Assembly: GCA_015709695.1 (NCBI GenBank)
Contig: CP054183.1
Span: 682,001-746,000, forward strand
Length of the DNA stretch: 64,000 nt
DNA from: Gammaproteobacteria bacterium
GTDB taxonomy: Bacteria > Pseudomonadota > Gammaproteobacteria > Steroidobacterales > GCA-2729495
Direction of reading: 5' to 3'
A program made the position numbers and the translations under genes. Of the stretch, positions 8,171 to 16,371 are shown piece by piece. The notes under the pieces were generated by a model. The model did no database searches. It saw only the letters and a program-made list of their open reading frames with translations, and was not told where the DNA came from. The number at the start of each line of letters is the position of its first letter. The stretch's first letter is position 1.

Positions 8171-9379
8171 ATGACTCTCGTCGTCAATCCGATGACCCCG
8201 GAGTTCCGCTACGACGCCCAGGGGCTGTTCACGCGGCTGCTGCGTGAGCAACCCGTGACGCCGCTGGCGGATGGCGGCGTGCTGTTGTGCCGCCATGCGG
8301 ACGTGTCCTGGGCACTGAACAGCCACGAGGTGCGCCGGCCGACGGAGTGGTCGGTGAACCGCAAGCCGGAGGGGCCGTTCCGCGATTTCGGGCGCCACAA
8401 CATGATCGGCATGAACCCGCCGGACCACACGCGCTTCCGTCAGGCGATCATGCCGGCGTTCTCGCGCAAGCGCACGGATGCACTGGCACAGTTCATCGAG
8501 GACACCTGCGCCGGGCTGATCGCCCGCATGCGCGAGCGCGGGGAGGGGGACTTCATCAGCGATTTCGCCCTGCCTTTGCCGGTCACCGTGATCTGCCACC
8601 TGCTGGGGATCCCGCAGGAGGAGGAGAACCTGCTGCACGAGGGCTCGGCGGCGATGCTGGCGGGGCTGGAGATCATCGCCACGCCGGAGGAGTTCGCGCG
8701 CGCGACGGCCGGTGCCACTGCCTTGCACGATTACCTCACGGATGTGCTGCGGCTGCGCGAGCGCAACCTGGGCGACGACCTGCTGAGCCTGCTCCTGCGC
8801 AACGAGCGCGACCACAAGCTGTCGCGGGAGGAGATCGTCTGGGCGGCGATCACGCTGCTCATGGCCGGGCACGAGACCACCACGCACCTGCTGGGCAATG
8901 GACTGCTGGCGTTGATGCGCAATCCCGGGAGCTGGAAGCGGCTGCAGGCGGACCCCGGGCTGGCGGAGAATGCGGTGGAGGAATTCCTGCGCTACGACCC
9001 GCCACTGTACGTGCTGTTCCGGCAGGCGGCGCAGGACGTCGAGATCGGGGGGCAGCCGATCGCGGCAGGCACCTTCCTCATGCTGTCGCTGGCCGCAGCC
9101 AACCGCGATCCGCGCCATTTCGACCAGCCCGACGTGCTCGACCTCGGTCGCGCCAATGCCCGCGACAACCTCAGCTTCGCTGCCGGCCGCCACCTCTGCG
9201 CCGGTCATGCGCTGGCGCGGCTCGAGGGGCGCATCGCCTTTCGCCAGCTCACTGAACAGCTGGCGGATGTGCGCCTTGCGGCCGATCCGGTGCCACGCGA
9301 GGGTGTGATGTTCAAGGGATATCACTCGCTGCCGGTGCATTACCGCTGGGCACCGCACACGGTGCCTGCGAGTGCATGA
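8171..9379 (+). CDS. Cytochrome P450, bacterial class I type
   Basis: A 402-residue soluble haem monooxygenase. The I-helix oxygen-binding motif is LLMAGHETTTHLL, the K-helix ExxR is in EFLRYDPPLY, and the haem-thiolate loop is FAAGRHLCAG with the axial Cys at about residue 343. The ATG at 8171 was chosen because GGAGG lies at 8156-8160 and the family's N-terminus begins near here; an in-frame ATG at 8138 is the alternative. Such enzymes need a ferredoxin and a ferredoxin reductase, and neither is encoded nearby, so it must borrow partners. The substrate cannot be read from the sequence. It is divergent from the DUF2075 gene, with 135 bases between the starts. Confidence 0.95.
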   Translation: MTLVVNPMTPEFRYDAQGLFTRLLREQPVTPLADGGVLLCRHADVSWALNSHEVRRPTEWSVNRKPEGPFRDFGRHNMIGMNPPDHTRFRQAIMPAFSRKRTDALAQFIEDTCAGLIARMRERGEGDFISDFALPLPVTVICHLLGIPQEEENLLHEGSAAMLAGLEIIATPEEFARATAGATALHDYLTDVLRLRERNLGDDLLSLLLRNERDHKLSREEIVWAAITLLMAGHETTTHLLGNGLLALMRNPGSWKRLQADPGLAENAVEEFLRYDPPLYVLFRQAAQDVEIGGQPIAAGTFLMLSLAAANRDPRHFDQPDVLDLGRANARDNLSFAAGRHLCAGHALARLEGRIAFRQLTEQLADVRLAADPVPREGVMFKGYHSLPVHYRWAPHTVPASA

Positions 9380-9412
9380 CCGGGCGTCGGCAGGCGACGG
9401 CGTGACCGGCGC

Positions 9413-10297
9413 TTGAAGACGCTGCTTGCGCTGCTCGTCGCTGCCGCGCTCCTGGCTGGTGCCGGCTGGCTGTGGCCGCGGCTTCAGGCTGGTTTCCAGA
9501 CCGAAGCGGGGGCGGTGGATGCAGCCGGGTCCGGACAGTCCGAAGACCTCGTCCTGGATGGCCGCGTCATGCGCGTCATCGACGGCGATACGCTCGAGGT
9601 GCGGCTCGGCAGCGGGCCGGAGCGCATCCGCCTCTACGGCATCGATACCCCCGAGGCGCGCGCCCCCGGCGGCCGCGAGGCGACCCAGGCACTGAAGCGG
9701 CTGGTTGCTGCCGGCGCGGTGGCGGTGGCGCCGGTCAGCGATGACCCTTACGACGCCTACGATCGCCTGATCGCGGTGCTGTACGTCGGCCGCCTCAACG
9801 TCAACGAGCAGCTGCTCGCCGATGGCCATGCCTGGGCTTATCGCCGGTACCTGGGCCAGATGGATGGCGACACCCGCTACTGCGAGCTGGAGGCCACCGC
9901 CCGGGCTGGCCGACGCGGGCTCTGGTCGCTGCCGCATGAGCGCTGGGTGCCGCCCTGGATCTGGCGCGAGCGCCAGAAGGCTGGCCTCGGCGCACGGGTG
10001 CCGTCGAAGGACTACTCGCTCGAAACGGCGCAGGACTGTATTGCCGCAATCGGCAAGAGCCATGAGCAGCCGTCAGCCAGCGCCTCGTCGCCCGGGGTGG
10101 CGGAGCCGGGGAACGACCACCGGGCAGGTTGCGACATCAAGGGCAACATCAACAGCAAGGGTGCGCGGATCTACCATCTTCCGGGCACCAGCAGCTATGC
10201 AGCGACAAGGATCGACACCAGCCGGGGCGAGCGCTGGTTCTGCAGCGAGCAGGAAGCCCGGGCGGCGGGTTGGCGTGCACCGGGGACAGGACCATGA
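9413..10297 (+). CDS. Secreted thermonuclease (SNase-like) with C-terminal sunset-type domain
   Basis: A 294-residue exported nuclease. A hydrophobic N-terminal segment (LLALLVAAALLAGAGWLWP) is a signal peptide or anchor. The staphylococcal-nuclease fold follows at about residues 45-170, with VIDGDTLEVRL, RLYGIDTPEA, YDRLIAVLYV and ELEATARAGRRGLW; the catalytic Arg/Asp/Glu set is in these stretches. A short C-terminal domain (CDIKGNINSKGARIYHLPG ... RWFCSEQEARAAGWR) matches the sunset/excalibur-like module of secreted nucleases and has two Cys. The start is TTG at 9413; there is no closer ATG that keeps the signal peptide. Its stop overlaps the next gene as ATGA, so the lipoprotein gene is coupled to it. 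Confidence 0.88.
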   Translation: MKTLLALLVAAALLAGAGWLWPRLQAGFQTEAGAVDAAGSGQSEDLVLDGRVMRVIDGDTLEVRLGSGPERIRLYGIDTPEARAPGGREATQALKRLVAAGAVAVAPVSDDPYDAYDRLIAVLYVGRLNVNEQLLADGHAWAYRRYLGQMDGDTRYCELEATARAGRRGLWSLPHERWVPPWIWRERQKAGLGARVPSKDYSLETAQDCIAAIGKSHEQPSASASSPGVAEPGNDHRAGCDIKGNINSKGARIYHLPGTSSYAATRIDTSRGERWFCSEQEARAAGWRAPGTGP

Positions 10298-11214
10298 AGC
10301 GAGGCTGGAAATGCGGCTGGTGGCTGGCGGGAGTGTTGTTGCTCGGCGCCTGTGGACGGCAAGCCCCGGCACCGGTGAATGCATTGCCGGCGAGTCACCC
10401 GCCGCTGGACGACGGGGCCGCGGCCACCCCTGCGCTGCCACCGGAGACGGTCCTGGCGCGCGCAGGTGACGTGGTCATCACCGTGGCCGATGCCGATGCG
10501 GCACGGGCGCTGATGCCAGCCGGCGACCGGCTGGAGATCGCGGCGTCCGCGGCAGCTGTCGACGACTTCGTGCGATCGCTGGTGGACCAGCGCCTGATGG
10601 CGGCTGCGGCGCGTCGCGCTGGCATGGCGCAGGACCTGCCTGCGGGAAGTGCGGACGAGCAGCGGCGCGAGCTGGCCCGTCGCTGGCTGGATGCAGAGCT
10701 CGATCATGCGCCCATGCCTTCGGCCGCCGACGTGGAGGCCTATTACACGAGCCACCGTGGCGAATTCACCGAGCCGGCGCGTGTGCGTGCCAGCCGGGTG
10801 GTGGCGCACGACGAGGCGGGCGCCCGCCGGGCCAGGTCGGAGCTCGCCCGGGGCGCCCCCGTCGAGGAAGCCCGCAGGCAGGCAGGTCCTGGTGCGCAGG
10901 CCGGTGAACTCTGGTTGCAGGATGTGCCCGGCGCCATCCCGCTGGAGGCCGATGCCGTGAAGCTCATGCCCGGGGGAGTCGGCGAGGTGGGAGCGGTGGC
11001 CGGCGGTTTTGCCGTGCTTCGTGTCGAGGAACAGCGGCCGGCCCGTGTCCGCCCGTTCGACGAAGTGCGCGAAGGTATCCGCATCCGCCTGGCCGACGAG
11101 GCCCGGCAGCTGGCGGCCGATGCGGCCAGGAAAAGGCTGCGCGGCGATGTGGCGGTGGTGCTGGAGCCCGCGGCCATGACGTCATATGCGGCGCAGCTGG
11201 GCCGGGGTGGCTGA
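10294..11214 (+). CDS. Lipoprotein with parvulin-type (PpiC/SurA-like) peptidyl-prolyl isomerase domain
   Basis: A 306-residue lipoprotein. The signal peptide ends in the lipobox LLLGAC (Cys at about residue 19). A SurA_N-like helical region (VDDFVRSLVDQRLMAAAARRAG) is followed by a region starting VEAYYTSHRGEFTEPARVRAS that matches the PpiC rotamase fold up to VRPFDEVREGIRIRL. It probably acts as a periplasmic folding factor anchored to a membrane. The key parvulin active-site residues cannot be confirmed by eye, and the domain is short, so it may be a chaperone without isomerase activity. The ATG at 10294 overlaps the thermonuclease stop by four bases. Confidence 0.78.
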   Translation: MKRGWKCGWWLAGVLLLGACGRQAPAPVNALPASHPPLDDGAAATPALPPETVLARAGDVVITVADADAARALMPAGDRLEIAASAAAVDDFVRSLVDQRLMAAAARRAGMAQDLPAGSADEQRRELARRWLDAELDHAPMPSAADVEAYYTSHRGEFTEPARVRASRVVAHDEAGARRARSELARGAPVEEARRQAGPGAQAGELWLQDVPGAIPLEADAVKLMPGGVGEVGAVAGGFAVLRVEEQRPARVRPFDEVREGIRIRLADEARQLAADAARKRLRGDVAVVLEPAAMTSYAAQLGRGG

Positions 11215-11243
11215 CGGCCGGTCCGGAAGGCGTTCATGGTCTT

Positions 11244-11362
11244 CTGCAACAACCAGTTGCAGTAAAAAGCTCCGTACTTGCCCAGACGTCCGTAAGGGAA
11301 AGTACCTATCGACGCTCCGGGGCTGGCTCCCGTAACCGGTAGGCCAGATGTCATGATGACAT
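11244..11362 (+). promoter_or_regulatory. Structured leader and 15-base palindrome before the kelch-cytochrome gene
   Basis: The 191-base gap before the kelch gene holds three separate dyads. A hairpin CTGCAAC-AACCA-GTTGCAG lies at 11244-11262. A second, at 11274-11305, pairs GTACTT with AAGTAC and CCC with GGG around a 12-base loop. A third dyad, ATGTCAT-G-ATGACAT at 11348-11362, is a perfect palindrome with the look of a repressor operator. Between the second and third, CTGGC and GCCAG could also pair. A strong G-rich ribosome-binding site (GGGGGG at 11395-11400) precedes the ATG at 11406. I could not fit the region to a known riboswitch class. Confidence 0.45.
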
Positions 11363-11405
11363 GACATCGATAATTCGCCGGATCCACGCCATTGGGGGGG
11401 ACACC

Positions 11406-13541
11406 ATGAGCCGGAGCATCCGTTCGACGAGCCATGCGGGGGCAGGCCTGCTTGCCGCGCTGTTGTTGTTGCCGCTGGGCCAGCAGGCCCAGGCGGAGTG
11501 CCGGGCGCCAGCGTCCTGCATCTCCTGCCACGCCGGCATCCCGAACTCGCCGCCGCAGGACGTGCTGGAGAGCATGGGCCTGGAGAGCTGCGCGGTCGGC
11601 GATTTCACCCGCGGTCTCAACATGACCATGCCGCGCTTCATTCATCGCACCGCCAAGCTGCATGACGGGCGGGTGTTGCTGACAGGCGGACAGGCGGCCA
11701 ATGCGCCGGCCTCGGTCATCACCAATTCGGTCGATGCCTTCAACCCGGCGGACAACTCGGTGACACCGGTGGCGCCGATGACCATCCGGCGCTGGTCACA
11801 TACTGCCACCACGCTGGCCGACGGCCGCGTGCTCGTGACCGGTGGCCGCACCGCCTCGACTTCCGCCACCGGTGTGGTGCTCGCCACCGCCGAGATCTAC
11901 GACCCGGCCACCAACGCCTGGACGGAGACTGCCGGCGCGATGAGCGTCGGCCGCCGCAGCCACGCCGCGACTTTGCTGCCCGATGGCAGGGTGCTCATCA
12001 GCGGTGGCGGCAACGGTGTCAGCACCACCAGTTCCATGCCGCTGGCCTCGGTCGAGGTCTTCGATCCGGCGACCGGCCTGTTCACGGTCATCGGCAACAT
12101 GACCCAGGCCCGTTCGGCGCACAGCGCGATCCTGCTCGATGACGGCACGGTGCTGATTACCGGCGGCTCCACCGGCATGGGTACGCTGTACCCGACCACG
12201 ACCGCCGAGATCTACAACCCCGCCGACAACAGCTTCACCGCCGTCGGGCCGATGAACTACTCGCACCTGGCGCAGCTGCCCGGGAAACTGCGCGACGGGC
12301 GCGTGGTGCAGGGGGCGTCGTACTACAACGATACCCACACCTCGGCTGGTGGCGTGATCACCGCCGAGAGCGAGATCTACACGCCGGACACGCGCAGCTT
12401 CACGGTGATTCCGCGGATGTTCAAGCCGCGCATCGACATCGGTGCCCTCGGCCTGCTCGATGGCACGCTGCTGGTCGCCGGCGGTGTCACCACCAGCAAG
12501 ACCTATCCCAGCATCTTCCAGCCGACCTCCGAGGTGTACGACCCGGCGGCGGGCGCCTGGAAACTCTCGGGCATCATGAGCACCGGCCGCGACGAGTTCA
12601 GCGGTCTGCTGCTGGATGACGGCCGCGCGGTCATCTCCGGCGGCTTCGTCTCGCCCGGTGCCGTGCTGCTGCGCACGGTGGAGGTGTACACGCCCGGCCT
12701 CGCGCCGCAGGTCAAGGGCATGAACAACGTGCTGGCGGACACGCCGAACTCCGCGCTGCGCTTTGGCAAGGCGAGCCGCAAGATCCTGCAGGCATGGCTG
12801 ACGCTGATCGGCTACGCCGTGGGCAACGGGCAGCCCGATGCCACAGCATTGCAGTGGGCGGGCCTGCTCAGCGGCTGGTTCGACCAGGCGCTCCATAACC
12901 AGGTGCGCGACACCGACACCCGCACGCGCTTCCAGTCGGTCAACCGTGTCTTCGGCAACACGGTCGAGGACAAGCTGCACCCGAACCTGGTACCGACCGT
13001 GGCACCGACGGCCAGCCCCACCAGTGGCGTCGAGCCGCTGCCGGTGGCCTTCGCCGCCAATGCCGTGGACCCGGACGGCACGATCAGCAGCATCCTCTGG
13101 AATTTCGGCGATGGCACCACCAGCACCGAAGCCTCGCCGAACCACAGCTACTCCTGCGATGGCAGCTACACGGCCTCGGTCGAGGTCGTCGACAACCGCG
13201 GCGCGGTGACCTCGGCGACGGTGGCGGTATCCGTCACCTCGGCCGGTGGTCCGGTCACCTACGCCTGTGACGTGCAGCCGGTGTTCAACCGTACCTGTAC
13301 CGGCTGCCACGGGGCCTCCGCCCGCCTCAGTGTCACCACCTGCGACAACCTGCGCGCCGGCAGCTATCGCGGGCCGGTGGTCACGCCTGGAGTCAAGGAG
13401 ACCAGCGTGCTGTGGCAGCGGATCAACGATGCCGCAAGGCCGATGCCACCCATCGGCGGCCTGCTGGCCCAGTCCGAGCGCGATGCGATCGGGGCCTGGA
13501 TCGATAGCCTGGACCCGAATGACGCCAATTTCTGTGACTGA
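11406..13541 (+). CDS. Secreted kelch-repeat/PKD protein with two c-type haem motifs
   Basis: A 711-residue exported protein. After a signal peptide ending near QQAQA comes a haem-binding motif CISCH (about residues 38-42). Seven kelch-like units follow, each marked by D-G-x-x-L/V-x-x-G-G (DGRVLLTGG, DGRVLVTGG, DGRVLISGG, DGTVLITGG, a divergent DGRVVQGAS, DGTLLVAGG, DGRAVISGG), enough for a seven-bladed beta-propeller. A PKD domain with LWNFGDGTT lies at about 555-565. The C-terminal domain has a second haem motif CTGCH and the SERDAIGAWIDSL helix typical of planctomycete-type and other cytochrome c modules. It is probably an extracytoplasmic redox or binding protein. The partner and substrate are unknown. 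Confidence 0.85.
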   Translation: MSRSIRSTSHAGAGLLAALLLLPLGQQAQAECRAPASCISCHAGIPNSPPQDVLESMGLESCAVGDFTRGLNMTMPRFIHRTAKLHDGRVLLTGGQAANAPASVITNSVDAFNPADNSVTPVAPMTIRRWSHTATTLADGRVLVTGGRTASTSATGVVLATAEIYDPATNAWTETAGAMSVGRRSHAATLLPDGRVLISGGGNGVSTTSSMPLASVEVFDPATGLFTVIGNMTQARSAHSAILLDDGTVLITGGSTGMGTLYPTTTAEIYNPADNSFTAVGPMNYSHLAQLPGKLRDGRVVQGASYYNDTHTSAGGVITAESEIYTPDTRSFTVIPRMFKPRIDIGALGLLDGTLLVAGGVTTSKTYPSIFQPTSEVYDPAAGAWKLSGIMSTGRDEFSGLLLDDGRAVISGGFVSPGAVLLRTVEVYTPGLAPQVKGMNNVLADTPNSALRFGKASRKILQAWLTLIGYAVGNGQPDATALQWAGLLSGWFDQALHNQVRDTDTRTRFQSVNRVFGNTVEDKLHPNLVPTVAPTASPTSGVEPLPVAFAANAVDPDGTISSILWNFGDGTTSTEASPNHSYSCDGSYTASVEVVDNRGAVTSATVAVSVTSAGGPVTYACDVQPVFNRTCTGCHGASARLSVTTCDNLRAGSYRGPVVTPGVKETSVLWQRINDAARPMPPIGGLLAQSERDAIGAWIDSLDPNDANFCD

Positions 13542-13570
13542 GGCCTGGGTCGCCGTCCGTTGACGGCAAG

Positions 13571-13608
13571 GGGGCCGGACCTGGTGAAGGTCCGGCCCCT
13601 GTCTTTTT
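13571..13608 (+). terminator. Rho-independent terminator after the kelch-cytochrome gene
   Basis: A perfect 11-base stem (GGGGCCGGACC at 13571-13581 with GGTCCGGCCCC at 13589-13599), a 7-base loop and then TGTCTTTTT. The T-run is on the plus side only, so it ends transcription of the kelch gene and is not an efficient terminator for the convergent feo operon. Confidence 0.9.
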
Positions 13609-13655
13609 CGGCTGCGGGCGGCGGCTGCATGCCGGCCGTGAGGCCAGGAGCAGGA

Positions 13656-13868
13656 TCAGGGCTGGTGCTGGTCGCTGTCGGGGCTGCCCGGCGCGCGCCG
13701 GTAGAAGCGCACAGCCGTCTCGGTGGGCGTGACTTGCGTGTTCTCGCAACCCGCGCAGGGATTGCGCCGGCGGGCACGCTTCAGCCGGACCTGCCGCCAC
13801 AGGGCGAGCGCCACCACCACGGCGACGATGCCGAGGGCGATGAGGTCCTGTGTATCGAGGCCGCTCAT
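13656..13868 (-). CDS. FeoB-associated Cys-rich membrane protein
   Basis: A 70-residue single-span membrane protein. One transmembrane helix (LIALGIVAVVVALALWRQV, about residues 9-27) is followed by a basic stretch and the cysteine pair in NPCAGCENT. Proteins of this kind are found as the last gene of feo operons and are thought to help FeoB, in the place taken by FeoC in enterobacteria; the mechanism is unknown. The ATG at 13868 overlaps the feoB stop as ATGA, which fixes the start; the open frame upstream lies inside feoB. Confidence 0.85.
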   Translation of the reverse strand: MSGLDTQDLIALGIVAVVVALALWRQVRLKRARRRNPCAGCENTQVTPTETAVRFYRRAPGSPDSDQHQP

Positions 13869-16066
13869 GATCCCAGCTGGTAAACCAGCATGGCGCCGAG
13901 ATAGGCGAGTCCGGTCATGTAGACCCAGGCGAAGGCCGGCCAGCCCCAGCCGTTGGTCTCGCGGCGGATCATGGCGATGGTGGCCGCGCACTGCAGGCAG
14001 AAGGCATAGAACACCAGCAGCCCCAGCACCATCGGCAGGGTATAGACAGCGCGGCCATCGGGCCAGGTGGCGTCACGCAGGCGCTCGACCAGTGCATCGT
14101 CGTCGGCCTGGCTGTCGTCACCCACCGCATAGATGGTGCCGAGGATGGCCACCACCACCTCGCGGGCCGGGAAGCCGGCGACCACCGCGGCCGAGACCTT
14201 CCAGTCCCAGCCGAGCGGCGCGAAGGCGGGCGCGACGAACTTGCCGATGCGTCCGAGGTAGCTGCCTTCCATGTTGGCGGCAATCTCGTGGTTGCGCAGC
14301 TCGCGCAGCGCCTCTTCGCGCCCGGCGCCCTCCGGCGTGGATGCCATCACCGCGGCCCTCTCCGCCGCGAACTGCAGCGCCGTACCGGCATCCCGCGGGA
14401 AGTAGGCGAGCGCCCAGACCATGACCGCCACGAAGAAGATCACCGTGCCGGCACGCACCAGGAAGATGCGTGCCCGTTCCAGCAGTCGCAGCGCCACCGA
14501 GCGCCAGTTCGGCAAGCGGTAGGGTGGCAGCTCGATGAGGAAGGTGGGCGTGGGACCGCGCAGCGCGGTGCGCTTCATGAGAAATGCCGTGCCGATGCCG
14601 GCGAAGATGCCGAGCAGGTACAGGGCGAGCAGCACCAGGCCCTGCAGGTTGAGCAGGCCGCCGAGGTAGCGCTGGTCGGGGACGAAGGCGCCGATCAGCA
14701 GTGCGTACACCGGCAGCCGCGCCGAGCAGGTCATGAACGGCGCGGCGAGGATGGTGGCCAGCCGGTCGCGTCGCTCGGGAATGACCCGGGTGGCCATGAT
14801 CCCCGGTACTGCGCAGGCGAAGCTCGACAGCATCGGGATGAATGACTTGCCCGACAGTCCGCAGACGCGCATCAGCCGGTCGATGAGGAAGGCCACCCGC
14901 GGCATGTAGCCGGTGTCCTCCAGCAGGATGATGAAGGCGAAGAGGATGAGGATCTGCGGCAGGAACACCACCACGCTGCCCACCCCGGCGATGGCACCGT
15001 CCACCAGCAGGCTGGAGAGCGCGCCGGGCGGCAGCGCGGCGCGCACCGTCTCGCTGGCCCAGGTGGTGCCCGCCTCGATGAGGTCCATGAGCGGCGTGGC
15101 CCAGGAGAACACCGCCTGGAACACCGTGGCCATCACCAGCACGAACAGCACGGAACCCACCACCGGCTGGTTGGTCATGCGGTCCAGGTGCTCTCGCAGG
15201 GTCACCCTCGGCGGCGCCCGCACCTCGACCTCGCCAATGACGCCGTCGATCAGCGCGTAGCGTGCGCGGGCCTCGATCGCCGCCAGCGAGCTGCCGGCGC
15301 TCAGCCTCATGCGCAGGTCTGCAAGCTCCGCCATCAGCTCGGGGCTGGTGGCGTACTCGAAGCGCCGTTCGGCGACGCCGTGGGCGTCGATCAGGGCGCG
15401 CTCCACCTCGTAGGCGTCGAGATTGTGGCCGGCGGCGGCAACCCGCCCGGAGAGCGCCACTGCCGCCTGGTGTACCTCGGGCAGCACCACCAGGCGCGGC
15501 CGCGGCGGCTTGCGTACCGCCTCGGCCAGCGCCGAGCGCAGCTCCGGCAGGCCCTTGCCGCTGGTGGCCACGACCGGCACCACCGTGGCATCGAGCCGCG
15601 CGGCGAGGCGCTGCGGATCGATCTGCACGCCGTTCTCGAGCGCGACGTCGAGCATGTTCAGGGCCAGCACCATCGGCAGGCCGAGTTCGGCGAGCTGGGT
15701 GACGAGAAACAGGTTGCGCCGCAGGTTGGTGGCATCGACCACCATGAGGATGGCCCGCGGCCGCGCCAGGTCTTCGACGTGGCCGAGCAGCACGTCGATG
15801 GCGACGACCTCGTCGGGTGACTGGGCGGCGAGCGAGTAGGTCCCGGGCAGGTCGACCAGGCAGATCTCGCGGCCATCGAGGTTGATCGAGCCGGTGTGCC
15901 TCTCGACCGTGACGCCGGGGTAGTTCGCGGTCTTCTGCTTCAGCCCGGTCAGGGCATTGAACAGGGTGCTCTTGCCGGTATTCGGGTTGCCGATGACGGC
16001 GATGATCGGCGCGGTATGGGTGGCGGGGGCCGATGCCGGTGCCGCATTGGCAACCGGGGCGCTCAT
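13865..16066 (-). CDS. feoB: Ferrous iron transporter B
   Basis: The inner-membrane Fe(II) transporter with an N-terminal G domain; 733 residues. GTPase motifs are clear: G1 GNPNTGKST (about 27-35), G3 DLPG, and G4 NMLD. A helical GDI-like segment follows, then two Gate-type membrane halves with many hydrophobic helices (for example VGSVVVFLPQILILFAFIILLEDTGYMP and VFYAFCLQCAATIAMIRRE). The conserved Cys in the first Gate motif (SSFACAVPGIMATR) and in LQCA are present. It is the middle gene of the feoA-feoB-small protein operon, joined to both neighbours by 4-base overlaps. Confidence 0.97.
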   Translation of the reverse strand: MSAPVANAAPASAPATHTAPIIAVIGNPNTGKSTLFNALTGLKQKTANYPGVTVERHTGSINLDGREICLVDLPGTYSLAAQSPDEVVAIDVLLGHVEDLARPRAILMVVDATNLRRNLFLVTQLAELGLPMVLALNMLDVALENGVQIDPQRLAARLDATVVPVVATSGKGLPELRSALAEAVRKPPRPRLVVLPEVHQAAVALSGRVAAAGHNLDAYEVERALIDAHGVAERRFEYATSPELMAELADLRMRLSAGSSLAAIEARARYALIDGVIGEVEVRAPPRVTLREHLDRMTNQPVVGSVLFVLVMATVFQAVFSWATPLMDLIEAGTTWASETVRAALPPGALSSLLVDGAIAGVGSVVVFLPQILILFAFIILLEDTGYMPRVAFLIDRLMRVCGLSGKSFIPMLSSFACAVPGIMATRVIPERRDRLATILAAPFMTCSARLPVYALLIGAFVPDQRYLGGLLNLQGLVLLALYLLGIFAGIGTAFLMKRTALRGPTPTFLIELPPYRLPNWRSVALRLLERARIFLVRAGTVIFFVAVMVWALAYFPRDAGTALQFAAERAAVMASTPEGAGREEALRELRNHEIAANMEGSYLGRIGKFVAPAFAPLGWDWKVSAAVVAGFPAREVVVAILGTIYAVGDDSQADDDALVERLRDATWPDGRAVYTLPMVLGLLVFYAFCLQCAATIAMIRRETNGWGWPAFAWVYMTGLAYLGAMLVYQLGS

Positions 16067-16290
16067 GTCAGCAGCCGGACTTCGATGCGGCGAGCCTCCT
16101 CGCGTCGCAGGGACAGGGCATAGCCCATTACCTGGACTTCGACGGGATCGCCGCCCAGGGCGCGCCGGGTCAGGGAGATGTCGGAGCCCTCCAGCAGGCC
16201 CATCGCCATCAGGCGTTGCGCCAGCGGGCCGTCGCCCTCGATCCGGAGGATGGTGGCCTTCTGGCCGGGTTTCAGCTCATCGAGCGTCAT
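16063..16290 (-). CDS. feoA: Ferrous iron transport protein A (SH3-like)
   Basis: A 75-residue cytoplasmic SH3-like protein needed for FeoB activity. The sequence begins MTLDELKPGQKATIL and contains GDGPLAQRLMAMGLLEGSDI, the conserved RLxxMGxxxG core. I chose the ATG at 16290 over the in-frame GTG at 16314 because the first form gives the canonical N-terminus. The stop overlaps feoB as ATGA. No obvious Fur box was seen in the 80 bases between this start and the end of the upstream FHA gene. Confidence 0.93.
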   Translation of the reverse strand: MTLDELKPGQKATILRIEGDGPLAQRLMAMGLLEGSDISLTRRALGGDPVEVQVMGYALSLRREEARRIEVRLLT

Positions 16291-16371
16291 GCCGGCATTG
16301 TAGAGGAGAACCACCCGCCGGTCGCTGCGGGCAGTACGGATGAAAAGCTGGGGCAGCGCGCCCCCGAAGCC

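Noticed and set aside
11274..11350. Possible cyclic-di-GMP-I riboswitch before the kelch-cytochrome gene
   Set aside because: AAGGGAAA and GACGC look suggestive, but there is no room for the P1b hairpin between them, GCAAAGCC is absent, and the tetraloop receptor cannot be placed.
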